Source: Isoetes taiwanensis (lineage: Eukaryota; Streptophyta; Lycopodiopsida; Isoetales; Isoetaceae). From it: a DNA stretch of 64,000 nt. The notes beneath the pieces are model-generated. The model did no database searches and was not told the DNA's origin. It worked only from the letters and a program-made list of their open reading frames with translations. Shown here one piece after another: positions 46,510 through 57,769 of the stretch (positions are counted from its first letter, which is position 1; every line of letters starts with the position of its first letter). The stretch covers positions 5,422,754 through 5,486,753 of the forward strand of contig JAJEKV010000070.1 of assembly GCA_021234155.1 (NCBI GenBank), in the 5' to 3' direction. A program made the position numbers and the translations under genes.

Positions 46510-47427
46510 GGTCACTTTTCGCATCTCTTCCAATATTTCACATGTTTATTCCATCGATAAGGTCAAAGAAGGCATTCTTCATCCCTATATCATTGACATC
46601 GGTTGGAGAATTACGCGTTGGCGCTAACTTGATCGGTAAATGCCTGCTTTATGGATAGTGTGTTTGCCGCTAGTTAACGCCATCCCAGCGTTGTTGAGCA
46701 TCCCGCCTGGCCGGGCGATTGGATGGATCGGACGGGTGCGCCATATCGTAATACGCTTCAGCTTCGTTCGAGGGAGTTTCTTGTCGTATTTTCTTCAATC
46801 TCATCGCTAGCCCTCATGCGCCTAATAGTGTTGAGTGTCCGCCTCGGCTCGAGCTACATAACCCGCAGATTGACTACGACCAGATCATTTCGACGGTCGG
46901 GTTCTAGCTCTAGTTCTAGTTCATCTACGATCGGCGTCTCTACACCAACATCGACTTCGATCCTCAGGTAACATGGGCCCCCGACTCCATCCTTTGCCGC
47001 GCCCATGTTCTCGACCGGCTCTTGCCTCGCCTTCCAAATATGCCCCAGATTCTCGATCATATTTTTGATGATGTCCCAGCCCAGCCCAGCCGCTTCCGCC
47101 TCGTTTCGTTTCGCTTCCGCTTGCTCCAAACTCGCTCCCGCTTCTTAGCCTTTGATCCAGCCCCTGCTTCCAGCTTCTGGATCTAGTTCATGCTCCAGTT
47201 TCATAATTCTACTGCTCCCGCCCTCGTTCTCATGTTCCTACTCCCGCCTTTGTGAGGCTTCTTCATGCCCCCGCCAGATTCTCAAGATTTCTCTCTTCGC
47301 GAGTTCTACAAATCTAGAAGCGCAAGATCCCGTTCCAGAATCCGTGTTCACCCCGTCGAGCAATGACGTACCACATCTGGCTCGCTTCCAATGCTCCTGG
47401 GATAAATATGGCGATTTAGCAATGCCG
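46510..47427 (+). mobile_element. Ty3/Gypsy partial copy (protease-linker region), broken fossil
   Basis: Parallels 52742-53700 and 56115-57050: the aspartic protease region followed by the Ser/Pro-rich linker with tagctctagttctagttcat. Broken at many places and clearly partial. It is cut off sharply where the second pyrimidine tract starts at 47428. It appears older or less constrained than the copy at 55335 onward. Confidence 0.7.
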
Positions 47428-48068
47428 TAACCGGCCTCCCTTTTCCCTTCTTTTTCCACCATCTCCTCTCTGCCTCTTTTCTCAATGCCTTTTATCTTTC
47501 TTTTTTTTCCCTTTTTTTTTCCCTTTTCCTTTCCCCCTTTTCCATATTTTTCTTTTTTCTTTTTTTCCTCCTTTTCGTGTTTTTCACCTTTTTCCTCTCC
47601 ACCTTTTTCCCTTCCTTTTTCAATGCTCTGGCTTTTTCGCTTTTTCTTCTTTTCCTTTTTTTTTTTCACTTTTCTTCCCATTTCCCATTGCCTTTTTTTT
47701 CCTTTTGCCCTTTTCCTCGCTTTTCCCTTCCTTTTTTTTCCTTTGATTATTTTTCTTTTTCCATCTCCCATTTTTCTTTTTTTTCTTTTCTTTCTTTCCC
47801 TTTTTCTCTTTGCCCTTTTTTTTCTTTTTTCGTTCCTCTTTCTTCTCACTTTGTCCCTTTCCTCTTTTACCTTTTTTCTCCTTTTCCCACCCTTTCTTTC
47901 TTCTCCTTTTTTCAGTTGCCCTTTTTCCCTTCCCTTTCCCCCTCTCTATTTCTATTCTTTTTTTAATTTTTCCCTTCCCCTTTCTTAACCCTTTTCCTCT
48001 TCTTCTTTTTTCCTTCCTTTGTCCCTTTTACCTGCGCCTTTCCTCCATTTGCTTTTCCTTTCCCCTTA
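47428..48068. repeat. Polypyrimidine tract (copy II, left arm)
   Basis: About 640 bp of C/T-only sequence (tttttttcccttttcctttc-like). It is complementary in unit content to the purine tracts and runs into ccccttaagagaccaaataa at the start of the core. Confidence 0.85.
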
Positions 48069-49490
48069 AGAGACCAAATAATGACTAATCATGGTAGTGG
48101 AAAGTCGTGCGATAAATCTTGGCCTTTAAATTCAATCAGATGATCTCAGCCATTCAAATTAGGGCTTAATCCATTCAATACGGTAAAGATGGTAAATAAA
48201 TTATCGATGGGTGGCACCTATAGGTTCCACAACCCACTTTGTATCGTACATGGCGATGGCTTTGGGATAGGTTGCTCCACCCTAAAGTCTCTATAATCGA
48301 AGTGGCGGTGTTATTCATGTGCTCGCTGGTTAATGCCTTCGACATCGCTTATGATCCCCATATCCGCAAATATGCCCGCTTCCGCACTTTCGACGCTGAG
48401 ACTTGAGCATTGTCTCTTTGATTGTCCCGAGGTTTAACCAGCGTGGTCCTAGCTATAAGGTTTATTTAACAGTACATTGGACTGTCGATGCATCCTCTTA
48501 GCGTCCTATCCCAACGCATGGCCTCCAGCTAAACAAAAGGCATTCCATCTTGGTTCCGGTTGACTCCTATGGTCGATATGGGAGCGTCGCAGGCACCACA
48601 TCTTTCAAGGCATTAATTCATCTGTGCATGGCATTATTACGGTGGCCCAGAAAAAGATATTGACAGCCTACGAGTGTTCCTCCATATCTAGTATTATAAT
48701 AGGGGGTTACCTTTATGATTTTTATACGCTTTTTATTACGGTTTTATTATGATTTTATGATGTATTCATGTGCATGTACGAAAGAGTATTTCTAGAGCGC
48801 ATCCCTTTCTTAGCCGTGGAATTTTTATGAGGAAAAGAATTGTATGGTGGTGATTTAGGTTTTTGTGCATGTTATTTTCAACCCTAAATTAGAGTGTTCA
48901 TGAAGATATAGAGAAATAGTTTTAGGGTTTCTTGCTATGCGAATTATCATGCACCAACAGAGTCCATGGGAAAATCTCACCCCCTTTTGGGAGTTTATTT
49001 AATCCAAAGATGCTTAGATCCCAAGGCTCAGAACGTAACTAAAGTGATTCACTCATTACTTCATCCCCTATGCTCTGCAATCTGCCTACATTGAGCTGAA
49101 TTAGCCAAGCATATGCACGGCATTGTACCCAGAGATCTACCAGCAATCAGAAAAAATCGAGCTATATACGGCAGGATATAGGCATTTGGGCAGAGTTTGG
49201 AGTAGACTCGCAAATGGGCTAGTTCTATGCCTCATTCCTGTCCAGATCTCCACAATGCAGCATTAGGCTATCAACAAACGGTTCAGAGCCAAATCCGAAG
49301 CTCACATCATCAGGTTCGCAGGTGAAGTGGAAGCAGGCCAAAGAATGGTTTGGGAAAACTGCAGACTCGGGCATTTGGAAAAAGTATTTACTCTTGTGAC
49401 ACTGGTGATCATGGGGAGAAAGCATTGCATGTCTTTAGGTCCAGTGCAAGGAGTTCGGCAGTATAAATTTTTGTATAGAAGCTTAAGCAA

Positions 49491-50017
49491 GATTGCAAGG
49501 GTGCTTGGAATTCTGGAAGCGATTATGTGATGCCCAACTGCATACATTGGGTGCATTTGGTTGCTGAAGATTCACAGGTACTGAATGCCATTCTATTTCT
49601 GGTCTTTTATTCTTGAAAGTTTCATGCGAGTGTGTTCCTTATCACTAATTTTGGCCCCATTTCACCTGCAGTAGAAAAGGAAGCTCTAAACCCAGTTGTT
49701 TTGGATGTAAGCCTCTGCATCTAAAGTTCTTACATGTTTACATTTACAACTCATATTTAGATGTGCTCTAGTTACACTTGGATTGAAAACATTTATCATT
49801 TATGTCCAATTTACACAGATATCTCATTTGGCTTACAGGTAAACATATTTGCAAAATCATTGCAAAAACTTCCTTCACAATTGATGGTATCATGTATTTT
49901 ATCCGTCCTGAATTTTGCAAGACTCAAAGCTGCAATCAATGTGCATGCACTCCTATTGTTTCAAAAGCTACACCAATGCAAAAAGCTGGAAGAGCTATGG
50001 AACTGATGCTATTACAG
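49491..50017 (+). pseudogene. Captured host-gene exons, unrecognised
   Basis: Two exon-like pieces. 49491-49577 reads DCKGAWNSGSDYVMPNCIHW then VHLVAEDSQ and ends at cag-gt. 49839-50017 follows an acceptor (cttacag) and reads KHICKIIAKTSFTIDGIMYF, IRPEFCKTQSCNQCACTPIV, SKATPMQKAGRAMELMLLQ before a cag-gtt donor. Earlier sequence near 49320-49380 (VKWKQAKEWFGKTADSGIW) is also protein-like. Cys-x2-Cys-x-Cys suggests a metal site. The product is not recognised. The same exons occur, broken, in copy I. Their place between polypyrimidine and polypurine arms suggests gene-fragment capture by the element. Confidence 0.45.
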
Positions 50018-50543
50018 GTTATGGAACTTATGGTTTGTGTTGGATTTAATGGTTTGCTATCAAATATGAATTTTCCTTGGATCTTTTGCTATCAAATATG
50101 ATAATTGCCTCAGATACATATTATTGTTGTGAACAAATCTTAATTATATATGTCCAATGCTTTTAGTTCGAAGTTCTATATATTCTATCGTCCCAAGGAT
50201 GAACAAATTTTTGCTCATTTTTGGTAATCTAGGGGATCATACTGCACTGAAGGAAAACATTTCCTGCATCTCTACACAATGTTCATCTTATATTTTGTAC
50301 ATATCTAATTTTTGAGGTTTGTGTTAATGTTTATAGTAGTTATATGTTGGTTGTTACATCGAGACTTGATGTTGCAGTAAATCCACATCAGAAAAAAGCT
50401 AACAGAAGAATTTTAAAGGAAAATATTGATATACATGCAAATAGATTTTTACGTATACAAATATCACTATGTGATTGCATGCCATTGTTTCTTGTTTGTT
50501 TGTTTGTTAGGGCCCGAAGGGCCCGAATTTTTTTTTGAGGTAA

Positions 50544-50985
50544 CAACCAACATATAACTACTATAAACATTCACACAAACCATTAAATCCAACACATTAA
50601 AATTAAAATCCCCCTGAAACCCCCTTTGGTTCGGGTGCATATTCACACGGGGGGTTACGTAGGGCAATGAGAGCCCCTAAAAACTTACAATACATGTACA
50701 AAATGAACACCATTAAGTACATTTCCTGAAACCTTATAGTATTTTGCAGACCTCAATATACAGTATACAAAAACTTGTATAGGCATACCCCACAAACGAG
50801 GATCGCTATGTACGGTCCAGATCGAGGAATAAAGGGGAAATATGCCCATCCGATAGCTCTCGGTGCCCAGAGTAAACCCCCATGTGAATATGCACCAAAC
50901 CAAAGGGGGTTTCAGGGGGATTTTAATTTTAAGGTGTTGGATTTAATGGTTTGTGTTAATGTTTATAGTAGTTATATGTTCGTTG
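50544..50985. mobile_element. Foldback MITE, copy II
   Basis: Left arm 50544-50655 and right arm 50876-50985 are reverse complements over about 110 bp: caaccaacatataactac; aaccattaaatccaacac; gtgcatattcacacgggg on the left, and their complements on the right. An isolated further arm copy (tttgtgttaatgtttatag) lies at 50317-50362. No coding content. Confidence 0.75.
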
Positions 50986-51262
50986 TTTGAATCAGAAATG
51001 ATGGAATGCATCTGGATTCAGTATCTTCGAATTGATTCTTATCATTAGTCTCCTATTCTGGAGTAAGTACATTGTGCTCCAGGCTCGTGCTCCTGTGACA
51101 TCTTTTTGTCCTTACACAGTTAGAAGAGACATGTAAATTTTGTACTTTTTATCTGACTAATAAACTTTTTGGCTTTCGTCCTTAAAAAAAAAATAAAAAA
51201 TTATTAATCACAACTTGTAGGTAAAGTGCCACGTTGATGTCAAACCCTAGATTGTGTGTGCT

Positions 51263-51320
51263 ACATCATCAAACCCTAGATTGTAAATGTCATGTGGCAC
51301 AATCTAGGGTTTGATGATGT
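51263..51320. repeat. Perfect 22-bp hairpin with AAACCCTAG arms
   Basis: 51263-51284 (acatcatcaaaccctagatt then gt) is the exact reverse complement of 51299-51320, with a 14-base loop. Degenerate extra arm copies run from 51238 to 51440. AAACCCT recalls the plant telomere repeat, but there is no tandem telomeric array. Confidence 0.8.
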
Positions 51321-51602
51321 GGCACAAGCAAGCTAAGGTTTGATGACATGGCATTTACTATGACGTGGCAATACGACGTCGGCACGTGACACAATCTAGG
51401 GTTTAATGATGTGCCACACACAATGTAGGGTTTCATGTAGTGTAATACTTATATATTGTTCCATCCTAATCAATCTTCATCTTGACCTTCCATCTTATCT
51501 TATATTATAATGTTATATCGTGTTGAATGGATCAATCCCTAATTTAAATGGCTAAGTTCATCTGATTGAAAATGTTATATTGTATTGACACTTTTTTTAT
51601 CT

Positions 51603-51950
51603 TATCTTGACACTTTTTGCCGATTCACCGGCATGCGGGTTAACTTGGCCAAAACTAGGGCGCTGCTAGTTTCATCATCATGTCACCCAAGGCTTCCCTC
51701 ATTCACTTACCAGGGACAGGATGTAGAGGTGGCTCCGACCTACAAGTACTTGGGGATCGAGTTCTCTACTACCACCCATTGGGATGCTGCCATCAAGTGC
51801 GGGGTCACGACAAGGTTGAAAGCACTATATGCATGCGTAACAACAGCCACAAGGCAGTAGTTGTATGCCTAGGGCCACCAAATCACACTTATTTCGGCAT
51901 TGGTCGAGCCGGTCCTTTTTATATGGGGCGTATGTGGGGTCCAAAGGGGA
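51603..51950 (+). mobile_element. LINE reverse-transcriptase fragment, copy II
   Basis: Reads TFCRFTGMRVNLAKTRALLV, LPSFTYQGQDVEVAPTYKYL, GIEFSTTTHWDAAIKCGVTT, RLKALYACVTTATRQ, then LVEPVLFIWGVCGV after a stop. This is the thumb/connection region of a LINE RT. Both ends are cut: no catalytic YADD box and no 3' end domain. It runs into the purine tract after acaccggaatgacctcg. Confidence 0.75.
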
Positions 51951-51984
51951 TATCCTCAACACCGGAATGACCTCGAAAGCAAAA

Positions 51985-52737
51985 GCGTAAAGCCTAGGAA
52001 AAGGGCAAAAGAGAAGAGGGGAAAGGCATGTGAAAAAAAGAAACAGGAAAACAATGAAGAAAAGAGGAAAAGGGAAGCGAAAAGATAGTATCGAAAAAAG
52101 AAAGGGAAAAGATTAGAGAGAAAAGGTGAAGAAAGAGGAGAGGGGAAGGAAAAAAATGGAAAAATGGAAAAGGGAAAAGGGAAAAGGAAAGGGAGGGGGA
52201 AGAAAGATAAAAAAAGGCATCGAGAAAAGGGAAATAGGGAAAGTGTGGGAAAAGGGTGACGAAAAAGCTGAACACGAAAAGGGTGGAAGAAGGGGACGAA
52301 CAAAGTGCATGGAAAAAGGGAAAGGAAAAGGAAAAATGAAAAAGGGAGATGGAAAGGGGAAATGGGAACCTAGAAAAAGAGCATGAGAAAAAGGGCAAAA
52401 GGGAAGGCGGAAAGGGCATGCAAAAAAAGGGAAAGGGTGAAGAAAGAGAAAAGGGAAGCAAAATAGGGCATTGAAAAAAGAAAGGGAAAAGATTAGAGAG
52501 AAAAGGTGAGGAAAGAGGAGAAGGAAAGGGGAAAATGACATAGAAAAAGGGACAGGAAAAGAGGAAAAGAAAAAGGAAGGGGAAAAAGGAAGATAAAAAG
52601 GCACCGAGAAAAAGGAAAGAGAGAAAGGGTGGGAAAAAGAGGAAAAGGGAGGGGGAAAAGGGTGGAGAGCAAGAAATGGAAAAAGAGGAAGAGAGGAAGG
52701 GGAAAAAGGGATGAGAAAAAAGGGAAGAATAAAGGAT
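51985..52737. repeat. Polypurine tract (copy II, right arm)
   Basis: About 750 bp of A/G. ggaagataaaaaggcaccga, gaaagggtgggaaaaagagg and gaaaagggtggagagcaaga are the reverse complements of units at 41425-41530. It ends at aaaaaagggaagaataaagg, joined to Gypsy sequence. Confidence 0.85.
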
Positions 52738-52741
52738 AATG

Positions 52742-54816
52742 GCCGCCTTTTCTCAGACTCCTTCCACATTTCCTGACATGTTTATTCCATCAGATAAGGT
52801 CAGCAAGGCATTCTTCATCCCTATATCATTGACATCAGAAGTTGGAGAATTACAAGTGTTGGCGCAACTTGATTGTGGTGCAAATGCTTGCTTTATGGAT
52901 AGTGTGTTTGCCAGTAAGCACGCCATCCCTAGAAGCAAGGTTGAGCATCCCCGCTCGGTCGGCGATTGATGGACGGGAGATCTCCTCGGGTGCGATCCAC
53001 AGTATCGTACCGCGCCTCTTCGTGTTTTGTTCGAGGGAGTTTCTTGTCGTATTTTCTTCAATCTCATTGCTAGCCCTCATGCGCCAATAGTGTTGAGTCT
53101 GCCCTGGCTCGAGCTACATAACCCGCAGATTGATTGGCGTACTAGATCATTTCGATTTGCTGGTTCTAGCTCTAGTTCTAGTTCATCTACAGATCGGGTC
53201 TCTACACCAACATCGACTTCGATCCGCAAGATCATGGGCCCTGACTCCATCCTTTGTTGTTCCATGTTCTCGATTCCTGCCTTGCCTCTGCTCCACTTCA
53301 TGCCCCGTGATTCTCGATCATATTTTTGATGATGTCCCTAGCCCCAGCTCGAGCCGCCCAGCCTCGGTTTTCCGCTTCGCCTCGCTTCTTGCTCCGGGCC
53401 CATGTTTCTCGCTTTAGCTCTTGATCCGGGGCCCCCAATTTTCTGCCTCCAGTTCTTGATCTAGTTCATGCTCCAGCTTCATGTTCCCATTGCTCCCGCC
53501 ACGCCTCGCTCCCGCCATGTTCCTACTCCCGCTCTTTGTAGAGGCTTCTTCATGCCCTCGCCAGATCTCAAGATTTCTTCGCGAAGTTCGATAAATCTAG
53601 AAGGCAAGATCCAAGTTCGCGATTTGCAATCCAGTTCACCCGCCGGGTTAGCTCGACACCATCGGCCTCGCTTCCAATGCTCCCGTGATAAATATGTTTA
53701 TTTTTCCGATGTGTTTGACAAAGTCAAGGCCAAGAAACTCCCGAGCATCGCCCATATGATTGTCCTATTGATTTGCAGCCGGGACGACGCCGCCATATGG
53801 TCCAAAATATGATCTATCTCCCCGCCGAAGTTGAATGTTTTGCGGGATTATATTGAGGAGAATCTCGCCATCGGCTTCATTCGACATTCCGGCCCGGGCC
53901 GAGCGCCTATCTTCTTTGTCAAAAGAAGGATGATTCGCTACGGCTGGTCGTTGATTATCGCGCCTCAACAAAATCACGGCATCAATCCAGATCCGCTTCC
54001 CCCGATCCTAAAGTTGTTGGAGTTTTAACTTCAAGGTGCGATTATTTTACCTAAGATTGATCTTCGAGGTGCCTACAATCTTATTGGATCCGGGAGGGTG
54101 ATTAGTGGAAAACAACTTTTTGTACTCGGTATGTCCATTTCGAAAATACACGCTATGCCGCTTTGACTTACCAATGCCCGGCAAAGATTCCAAAGATATA
54201 TTAATGATGTTTTTCGAGAGTTCTTAGACACTTTTGTTATCATCTATCCGGATGATATTCTTGTTTATTCTAAGACTCTCGACAAACATGAGAGGCATGT
54301 TCGGATGTGTGCTTTCGTAAGCTTTCGCGGAGCATGGGTTATATGCCAAACTTGAGAAGTGTCGGGGCCGAAAGCGGGATAATGTGGAGTTCCTTGGCTA
54401 TCGCGTCACTCCACATGGAGTCTCTATGGACCCCGAAAAGGTTAGCACTGTTCTGGAGTGGCAAACCCCTTCATCCGTTCGAGATGTTCAGTGTTTCCTC
54501 GGGTTTGCCAATTTCTATCGGCGTTTCATCCGGGATTATTCGGAGATTACTCTTCCTTTGACACGCCTCACGGTCAAGGACGTGCCATTTGAATGGACGG
54601 TGGAAGCGGAATCTGCTTTTATTACCCTGAAACATGCTTTCACCACGGCGCCAGTTCTTGCTCATGCAGATCCTTTGCGCCCATAGAGCCTGCCGAGAAT
54701 TTGACTAATGCACCTGATAAAATTGCGGAGTTTCACCGACGGTATCCACATAAGCCAAGTCTGAGTACTCCGGCCCCAGCTTCGAGGACTCGTCGCCGTC
54801 GTAGGAGGGGGATGGT
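52742..54816 (+). mobile_element. Ty3/Gypsy partial copy A (chromovirus), broken fossil
   Basis: Parts in order on the plus strand: protease region (LAQLDCGANACFMDSVFA, about 52858-52910), Ser-rich linker, reverse transcriptase portions (about 53700-54340), the RT/RNase H connection (EFLGYRVTPHGVSMDPEKV, about 54386-54445; CFLGFANFYRRFIRDYSEIT) and a chromodomain-like tail (EPAENLTNAPDKIAEFHRRY, about 54690-54745). A purine-rich polypurine tract (ggagggggatgg, 54804-54816) lies just before the LTR. It is partial with many breaks, so old. The uninterrupted Helitron target sequence is at 54337-54347. Confidence 0.8.
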
Positions 54817-55334
54817 GTGACGACCATATGGATATTCGTATCATACGAACATTATACTCCTATGTACAAAAGATGGTCGTCACACGGATGCAAAGGGTAG
54901 TCGCGACAAGATTGGGGGGTTTGAACCGCAACCTTTCAGTTATGAAGTCATACACCCTTGCCAAGTGCACTACTAATATTTATTGAAGGCATTCCTTCAC
55001 GTCTTTCTCATATGTGGGACTATCTTCAGAAGGTTCTAGAATGTTCTAGAACCTAAATGCATGCGCGACACTTGGCGCGATCTCATCCATTGGAGTGGCG
55101 CAATCCTGACCGTTGGTTTAGATATATAAGGAGGCACCTCCTTCTTGTCAAACCATTAGGTTCAACGCCAGCCTTGAGCCTTCTAGGCATTTGTCTCAGA
55201 TTCCCGCTTGCCTTCTGCTATTGTATTCTTGATTCCCTCGCTCATATATCGATTCTTTGCCGATCTTGGCATATTTCTTCCGTATTTCTTTGGCGTATTT
55301 TCCACGTATTTTCCTTTTGTTTTCGAAAGTAGGT
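54817..55334 (+). repeat. Gypsy LTR (end tentative)
   Basis: Begins TGTGACGACC directly after a polypurine tract. It contains a TATA box (gatatataagg, about 55120-55132) and lies immediately before Gag-type coding of the next Gypsy element, so it serves as 3' LTR of copy A and 5' LTR of the next. The right end (near aggttca, 55334) is not fixed because no second LTR is in the window. Confidence 0.6.
54910..54977 (-). ncRNA. tRNA-Met-like segment inside the Gypsy LTR (not a functional tRNA)
   Basis: On the minus strand the LTR reads an A-box-like TAGTGCACTTGG (54972-54961), an anticodon arm ACTTCATAACT with CAT (54944-54942) and a B box GGTTCAAACCC (54927-54917), at tRNA spacing. The anticodon to T-arm stretch CATAACTGAAAGGTTG is close to plant tRNA-Met as I recall it. 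Acceptor-stem pairing is weak, so it is a tRNA-derived relic rather than a gene. Confidence 0.5.
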
Positions 55335-57699
55335 TCATGATGACGTTTGAATCGAATCCCTTACCGGTTCTTGTGTCCGCCTCCGATCCTAAGCATTTTT
55401 TTGCTCATATTTGGTGATTTTTATTTCTATGGAGGAGGTTCCGAATTTTATTACAAAGAGGTCCAAAGAAATTTTGTTCAAGTATGCCGCCATTTGCGCT
55501 TGGACAATAAAGAGCTTAAGGAACGTATTGCTTCACATGAATCGCTTCTAGCTCGGGATTGAGGCTATCGAGCCTAAGATCAGCCCGCCGAGAAGTTTGA
55601 TCGGCATTTTCGGTCCAAGTTCAAGGGTTTTTGAATCGATCAGGCTTGTGATTCAGCTCCATCCTCATAGATATCCCACAGCCAAGAACAAGTGGGGCTG
55701 ATTGGTTCTCTTCTCACAGGCCAGCTCTAAGTTGGTTTGCTCCTTTATTGGAGAAAGGAGCCCCAGAGTTGCAAGATTTTGCTACTTTCACTGCAGAACT
55801 CGAAGCATGCTTTGGAGACACCGATCGTCAGCGCACAGCAGTCACAAAACTTTGCAACTTAAGACAAGGCTTTCACCCGTGTTCAAGATATGCATCGAAT
55901 TTCTCAAGGGGTCAAATGCGGAGATGTTGTTGCTATGGGGATGATATTGCACTTCGAGATTGTTTCCGAAGGGGCAAGAGAGAGGATGTCAAAGATATGT
56001 TGTTGTCTATGGAGGATCCCCGACCTCAGAGTTTGGAAGAAGCCTTAAATCGGGCCGGAAAACTTCGGGGCCGGTCCGGTAGTAGGAGTCTCTCGCCGGC
56101 CGGGCCGGGCCTTTTCATACTCCTTCCACATTTCCTGACATGTTTATTCCATCAGATAAGGTCAGCAAGGCATTCTTCATCCCTATATCATTGACATCAG
56201 AAGTTGGAGAATTGCAAGTGTTGACGCAACTTGATTGTGGTGCAAATGTTTGCTTTATGGATAGTGTGTTTGCCAGTAAGCACGCCATCCCTAGCTAGAA
56301 GCAAGGTTGAGCATCCTGCTTCTGTCGAAGTGATTGATGGACGGGAGATCTCCTCGGGTGCAGTCACAGAATGTACTGCGCCTCTTCAGGTTTTGTTCGA
56401 GGGAGTTTCTTATCGTATTTCCTTCAATCTCATTGCTAGCCCTCATGCGCCAATAGTGTTGGGTCTGCCCTGGCTCGAGCTACATAACCCGCAGATTGAT
56501 TGGCGTACTAGATCATTTCGATTTGCTGGTTCTAGCTCTAGTTCTAGTTCATCTACCGATCGGGTCTCTACACCAACATCGACTTCGATCCGTGCAATAT
56601 CATGGGCCCCTGACTCCATCCTTGTTGTTCCATGTTCTGATCTGCCTCTTGCCTCTGCTCCAGTTCATGCCCCAGATTCTGATCATATTTTTGATGATGT
56701 CCCAGCTCCAGCTCCGCCGCCGCTCGGTTCGGTTTACGTTTCTCGCTCAGTTCTTGCTCCAGCCCCTCGTTTCTGCTCTAGCTCTTGATCCAATCCCCTG
56801 TTTTACGCTCCAGTTCTTGATCTAGTTCATGCTCCAGTTCATGTTCCCATTGCCCCTGCCACGTTTCATTCCTCGCTCATGTTCCTACTCTCGCTCTTGT
56901 AGAGGCTTCTTCATGCCCTCGCCAGATCTCAAGATTTTTCAGCGAAGTTCGATAAATCTAGAAGGCAAGATCCAAGTTGATTTGCAATCCAGTTCACCCG
57001 TCACTAGCTTCGACACCATCGGCTTTGCTCCAATGCTCCCGTGATAAATATGGCGATTTTCTCGATGTGTTTGACAAAGTCAAGGCCAAGAAACTCCCGA
57101 GCATCGCCCATATGATTGTCCTATTGATTTGCAAACCGGGACGACGCCGCCATATGGTCCGATATATGGTCTATCTCATGCCGAAGTTGAAGGTTTTCGG
57201 GGATTATATTGAGGAGAATCTCGCCATCGGCTTCATTCGACATTCCCCGGGCTGAGCGCCTATCTTCTTTGTCAAAAGAAGGATGATTCGCTACGGCTGG
57301 TCGTTGATTATCGCGGCCTCAACAAAATCACAGTACTGAATCGATATCCGCTTCCTCTGATCCCAGAGTTGTTGGATCGACTTCAAGGTGCACATTATTT
57401 TACGAAGATTGATCTTCGGGGTGCCTACAATCTTATTGGATCCGGGAGGGTGATGAGTGGAAAACAACTTTTCGTACTCGGTATGTCCATTTCGAGTACA
57501 CAGTTATGCCGTTTGGACTTACCAATGCCCCGGCAGTATTCCAGCATATGGCCAATGATGTTTTTCGAGAGTTCTTAGACACTTTTGTTATCATCTATCT
57601 GGATGATATTCTTGTTTATTCTAAGACTCTCGACGAACATGAGAGGCATGTTCGACAGGTCCTTCAGAAGCTTCGTGAGCATAGGTTACTAGAAACGTG

Positions 57700-57718
57700 T
57701 GCCCGACGATGCCGAGCA
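57700..57718 (-). other. Helitron 3' subterminal hairpin
   Basis: 8-bp stem with two G-T pairs and an ATC loop, seven bases upstream of the terminal CTAG. It probably acts as the rolling-circle stop signal. Confidence 0.8.
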
Positions 57719-57769
57719 TTAATTGTGGATGAGCAGAATGGATAGATGCAAGAAAATGCATAGGTGAAA

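Larger units (their letters stand above)
48069..51984. repeat. Duplicated core, copy II (better preserved)
   Basis: Same order of landmarks as copy I: the sequence around 48840 (gaggaaaagaattgtatggt), exon-like segments at 49491-49577 and 49839-50017, the foldback MITE at 50544-50985, the hairpin at 51263-51320 and the LINE fragment at 51603-51950. It retains splice-like junctions that are blurred in copy I. Confidence 0.8.

Noticed and set aside
47238-47849. Minus-strand Lys/Glu/Arg-rich frame of 203 codons
   Set aside because: It is the complement of the pyrimidine tract, low-complexity with no domain.
51230-51440. Interstitial telomere repeat (AAACCCTAG)
   Set aside because: The motif sits in hairpin arms with ATTGT and CATCATC context, not as tandem TTTAGGG units.
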